Shown here: positions 5,559-7,630 of the stretch, in pieces
Position numbering within the stretch: position 1 is the first letter of the stretch
How the letters are laid out: every line of letters starts with the position of its first letter
Assembly: GCA_903895005.1 (NCBI GenBank)
Contig: CAITSH010000248.1
Coordinates: forward strand, 1 to 7,630
Reading direction: 5' to 3'
DNA: 7,630 bases
From: an uncultured Pseudomonadota bacterium
GTDB lineage: Bacteria > Pseudomonadota > Gammaproteobacteria > Burkholderiales > SG8-39
Notes under the pieces: model-generated
What the model was told of the DNA's origin: nothing
Seen by the model: only the letters and a program-made list of their open reading frames with translations
Database searches by the model: none
Program-made: the position numbers and the translations under genes

Positions 5559-7043
5559 ATGAGCCGCGAGATACTGCTCTTGGTCGACGCCCTGGCGCGT
5601 GAGAAGAACGTGCACAAGGAGGTGGTGTTTGGCGCGCTTGAGAGCGCGATAGCATCCGCCACGAAAAAGCGCTTCAGCGAAGAGGTTGAGGTGCGTGTGG
5701 CCATCGACCGTGAAACCGGTGACTTCGAGTCATTCCGGCGCTGGCAGGTCGTCCCCGACGAAGCAGTTGAATTTCCGCCCTACCAGATCGGACTGACCGA
5801 GGCCGTCAAGCAGTACGGCGATGTGACGATAGAGGATTTCATCGAAGAGCAGCTCGAAGCCATCGAATTCGGCCGCATCGGCGCCCAAGCCGCGAAACAG
5901 ACGATTCTGCAAAAAATCCGCGATGCCGAGCGCGAGCAGGTGCTGCAGGATTTCCTTGCGCGTAACGAAAAACTGGTGTCGGGCACTATCAAGCGCATGG
6001 AACGGGGCAATGCCATCATCGAGGCCGGCCGTATCGAGGCGATCCTGCCGCGCGACCAGATGATCCCGAAGGAAAACCTGAGGGTCGGCGACCGTGCCCG
6101 CGCCGTCCTGATGAAAATCGACCGCAGCATCCGCGGACCGCAACTGGTGCTCTCCCGCACCTCGCCCGAATTCATCATCGAGATGTTCCGTCTCGAGGTG
6201 CCCGAGATCGAGCAGGGACTGCTTGAGATCAAGTCGGCAGCCCGAGACGTCGGCGTGCGTGCAAAGATCGCCGTGCACAGCAACGACAAGCGCATCGACC
6301 CGATCGGTACCTGCGTTGGTATGCGCGGCATGCGTGTCCAGGCGGTTACCCAGGAGCTTGCTGGGGAGCGCGTGGACATTGTTCTCTGGAATGCAGACCC
6401 TGCCCAATTCGTCATCGGCGCGCTTGCTCCGGCGGAGGTGTCCTCGATTCTTGTCGACGAAGACAAGCACGCCATGGATGTTGTGGTTGACGATGAAAAC
6501 CTCGCCATTGCTATCGGGCGCAACGGCCAGAACGTGCGCCTTGCCTCCGAGCTCACCGGCTGGACCATCAACCTGATGACCGAAGCTGAGTCGCAGGAGA
6601 AAAACGAGGCTGAAAGCGAAGTCACCCGCACGTTGTTCATGCAAAAACTCGACGTGGACGAGGAAATGGCCGACATACTCATCCAGGAGGGCTTCACGAC
6701 ACTGGAGGAAGTCGCCTACGTGCCGATCAACGAGATGCTCGAGATCGAAGCTTTCGACGAGACCACCGTCAACGAGTTGCGCAGCCGCGCTCGCGATGCG
6801 CTGCTGGTGCAGGCGATCGCCAAAGAAGAGCAGGTCGAAGGGATGGAACAGGACCTGCTGAATCTCGAGGGCATGGACAAGGATCTTGCTGCGGCGCTTA
6901 CCGGTAACAATATCCGGACTCGCGACGACCTGGCCGACCTCGCGGTTGACGAACTTTCCGAAATGACCGGCATCGATGCCGAGCGAGCCAAGGAACTGAT
7001 CATGAAGGCACGCGCGCATTGGTTTGCTGAGGAGCAGAAATAA
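5559..7043 (+). CDS. nusA: Transcription termination/antitermination factor NusA
   Basis: A 494-residue RNA polymerase-binding factor that promotes pausing and intrinsic termination and takes part in rRNA and lambda-type antitermination. Domain order is complete. The N-terminal polymerase-binding domain (about 1-125) begins [16 protein letters not shown]. An S1 domain follows (about 136-200). KH1 has the [11 protein letters not shown] loop near 249-259 and KH2 has [18 protein letters not shown] near 317-334. Two acidic repeats follow, AR1 (about 358-415) and AR2 (about 428-490), separated by an acidic linker. The two acidic repeats are a proteobacterial feature; in E. coli AR1 contacts lambda N and AR2 contacts the polymerase alpha C-terminal domain. 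Length is essentially that of E. coli NusA (495). The start is set by the GGAGG site. infB follows after two bases. Confidence 0.98.
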   Translation: MSREILLLVDALAREKNVHKEVVFGALESAIASATKKRFSEEVEVRVAIDRETGDFESFRRWQVVPDEAVEFPPYQIGLTEAVKQYGDVTIEDFIEEQLEAIEFGRIGAQAAKQTILQKIRDAEREQVLQDFLARNEKLVSGTIKRMERGNAIIEAGRIEAILPRDQMIPKENLRVGDRARAVLMKIDRSIRGPQLVLSRTSPEFIIEMFRLEVPEIEQGLLEIKSAARDVGVRAKIAVHSNDKRIDPIGTCVGMRGMRVQAVTQELAGERVDIVLWNADPAQFVIGALAPAEVSSILVDEDKHAMDVVVDDENLAIAIGRNGQNVRLASELTGWTINLMTEAESQEKNEAESEVTRTLFMQKLDVDEEMADILIQEGFTTLEEVAYVPINEMLEIEAFDETTVNELRSRARDALLVQAIAKEEQVEGMEQDLLNLEGMDKDLAAALTGNNIRTRDDLADLAVDELSEMTGIDAERAKELIMKARAHWFAEEQK

Positions 7044-7045
7044 TC

Positions 7046-7630
7046 ATGGCCCTTACCAGCGTTTCACAATTTGCCGGCGAGCTGAAAATGCCCGCCAGCG
7101 CTCTCATCGAGCAGTTGAATGCTGCCGGTGTGATAAAAAAACTCGCCGAGGACACGCTGACAGAGCAGGACAAGACCAAGCTGCTTGATTACCTGCGCAA
7201 GGCTCACGGCGCCGCCGCCGAACCAAAGAACAAGATCACGCTGACACGCAAGCAGACTTCCGAAATTATAAAAAAGTCGGACTCAAGCGGCAAGGCGCGC
7301 ACCATTCAGGTTGAGGTACGCAAGAAGCGCGTGTTCGTGAAGCGCGATCCCGAAATCGTCGGCGCTGCTGCCGCGGATGAAATTGTTCCGGTGGAAGCGG
7401 TGAGCGCAGCCCCGGTGGTGGAAGAAATACCGGTGCCCCCAGTCGCGCCTGTAGTCGTCGAGCCGACACCCGAACCCACACCCACACCGGTGCCGGTTGC
7501 TGTTGAGCCGATTGTCGCGGTGGTAGTCCCCCCCGCACCCGTGGCTCCTGCTGTTCAGTCGGCAGCCGCTCCTTCTCCTGCTGCAGCACCAACTCCGGCC
7601 CCGGCCCCGGCCCCGACTCCGGTGAGACCG
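7046..7630 (+). CDS. infB: Translation initiation factor IF-2, N-terminal part (cut by window end)
   Basis: The first 195 codons of IF-2, the GTPase that brings fMet-tRNA to the 30S subunit; the frame is open to the last base. The IF2_N domain occupies about 1-50 ([20 protein letters not shown]). The IF2-associated box is at 64-101 ([11 protein letters not shown] and [13 protein letters not shown]), typical of proteobacterial IF-2. From about 107 a long Pro/Ala/Val/Glu linker begins, including a Pro-Ala repeat near the end. The GTPase and fMet-tRNA-binding domains lie beyond the window, so their integrity cannot be judged. ATG 7046 follows the nusA stop by two bases. GAGGAG (7029-7034) inside nusA is the likely ribosome binding site, at a slightly long spacing of 11. 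Confidence 0.96.
   Translation, partial: MALTSVSQFAGELKMPASALIEQLNAAGVIKKLAEDTLTEQDKTKLLDYLRKAHGAAAEPKNKITLTRKQTSEIIKKSDSSGKARTIQVEVRKKRVFVKRDPEIVGAAAADEIVPVEAVSAAPVVEEIPVPPVAPVVVEPTPEPTPTPVPVAVEPIVAVVVPPAPVAPAVQSAAAPSPAAAPTPAPAPAPTPVRP
7595..7614 (+). repeat. Short CCGGCC tandem repeat in the infB linker
   Basis: The hexamer CCGGCC occurs three times in a row and partly again, coding for alternating Pro and Ala in the IF-2 linker. Each unit adds two codons, so copy-number change would keep the reading frame. Confidence 0.7.

Noticed and set aside
5730..7019. Long open frame of 429 codons on the minus strand opposite nusA, and a second one at 5780-6697
   Set aside because: Both lie wholly within nusA, whose protein is unmistakable across its full length. 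The antisense translations show no recognisable family, and long antisense frames are expected opposite GC-rich genes.
7266..7592. Minus-strand frame of 108 codons at the window end
   Set aside because: It is antisense to the IF-2 N-terminal region and linker, and its Pro/Arg/Gln-rich composition is just the complement of that repeat-rich sequence.
1..7630. Search for a new defence, mobile or accessory system
   Set aside because: All coding capacity is taken by conserved housekeeping genes. No transposase, integrase, toxin-antitoxin pair, repeat array or compositionally foreign segment is visible.

Overview
The window is a stretch of bacterial core chromosome with moderately high G+C and every gene on the + strand. 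Gene content and order are yciO, an M50 site-2 protease, trpS, scpA, scpB, rluB, then rimP, nusA and infB. Three points suggest a betaproteobacterium: this order, the long (400-residue) TrpS with an iron-sulfur-type cysteine motif, and a NusA with two C-terminal acidic repeats. A related gammaproteobacterium cannot be excluded from sequence alone. I see no mobile element, CRISPR array, tRNA, rRNA or transferred island.

Region 1 (20-3417) is a tight run of four genes: a YciO-type Sua5/YrdC-family protein, a small polytopic zinc metalloprotease, tryptophanyl-tRNA synthetase, and ScpA, whose ATG overlaps the trpS stop codon (ATGA). Region 2 (3418-4961) starts with a 94-base gap whose last part is C-rich and nearly free of G. 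ScpB and a large-subunit rRNA pseudouridine synthase of the RluB type follow. The rluB frame can only be entered from a TTG inside scpB, so about 180 bases appear to encode the disordered tails of two proteins in two frames.

Region 3 (4962-5083) is the main regulatory gap. It holds a good sigma70-type promoter whose spacer is mostly a G6-T9 homopolymer block. A small GC hairpin followed by seven T's lies just downstream of it, before rimP. Region 4 (5084-7630) is the conserved rimP-nusA-infB operon, with infB cut by the window end after 195 codons.

Functionally the window joins translation (TrpS, rRNA modification, RimP in 30S maturation, IF-2), transcription elongation and termination control (NusA) and chromosome segregation (ScpA/ScpB with SMC). 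Nothing here looks like a new defence or accessory system. The observations most worth checking are the scpB/rluB overlap, which automated gene callers are likely to mis-start, and the promoter and attenuator-like structures ahead of rimP-nusA.
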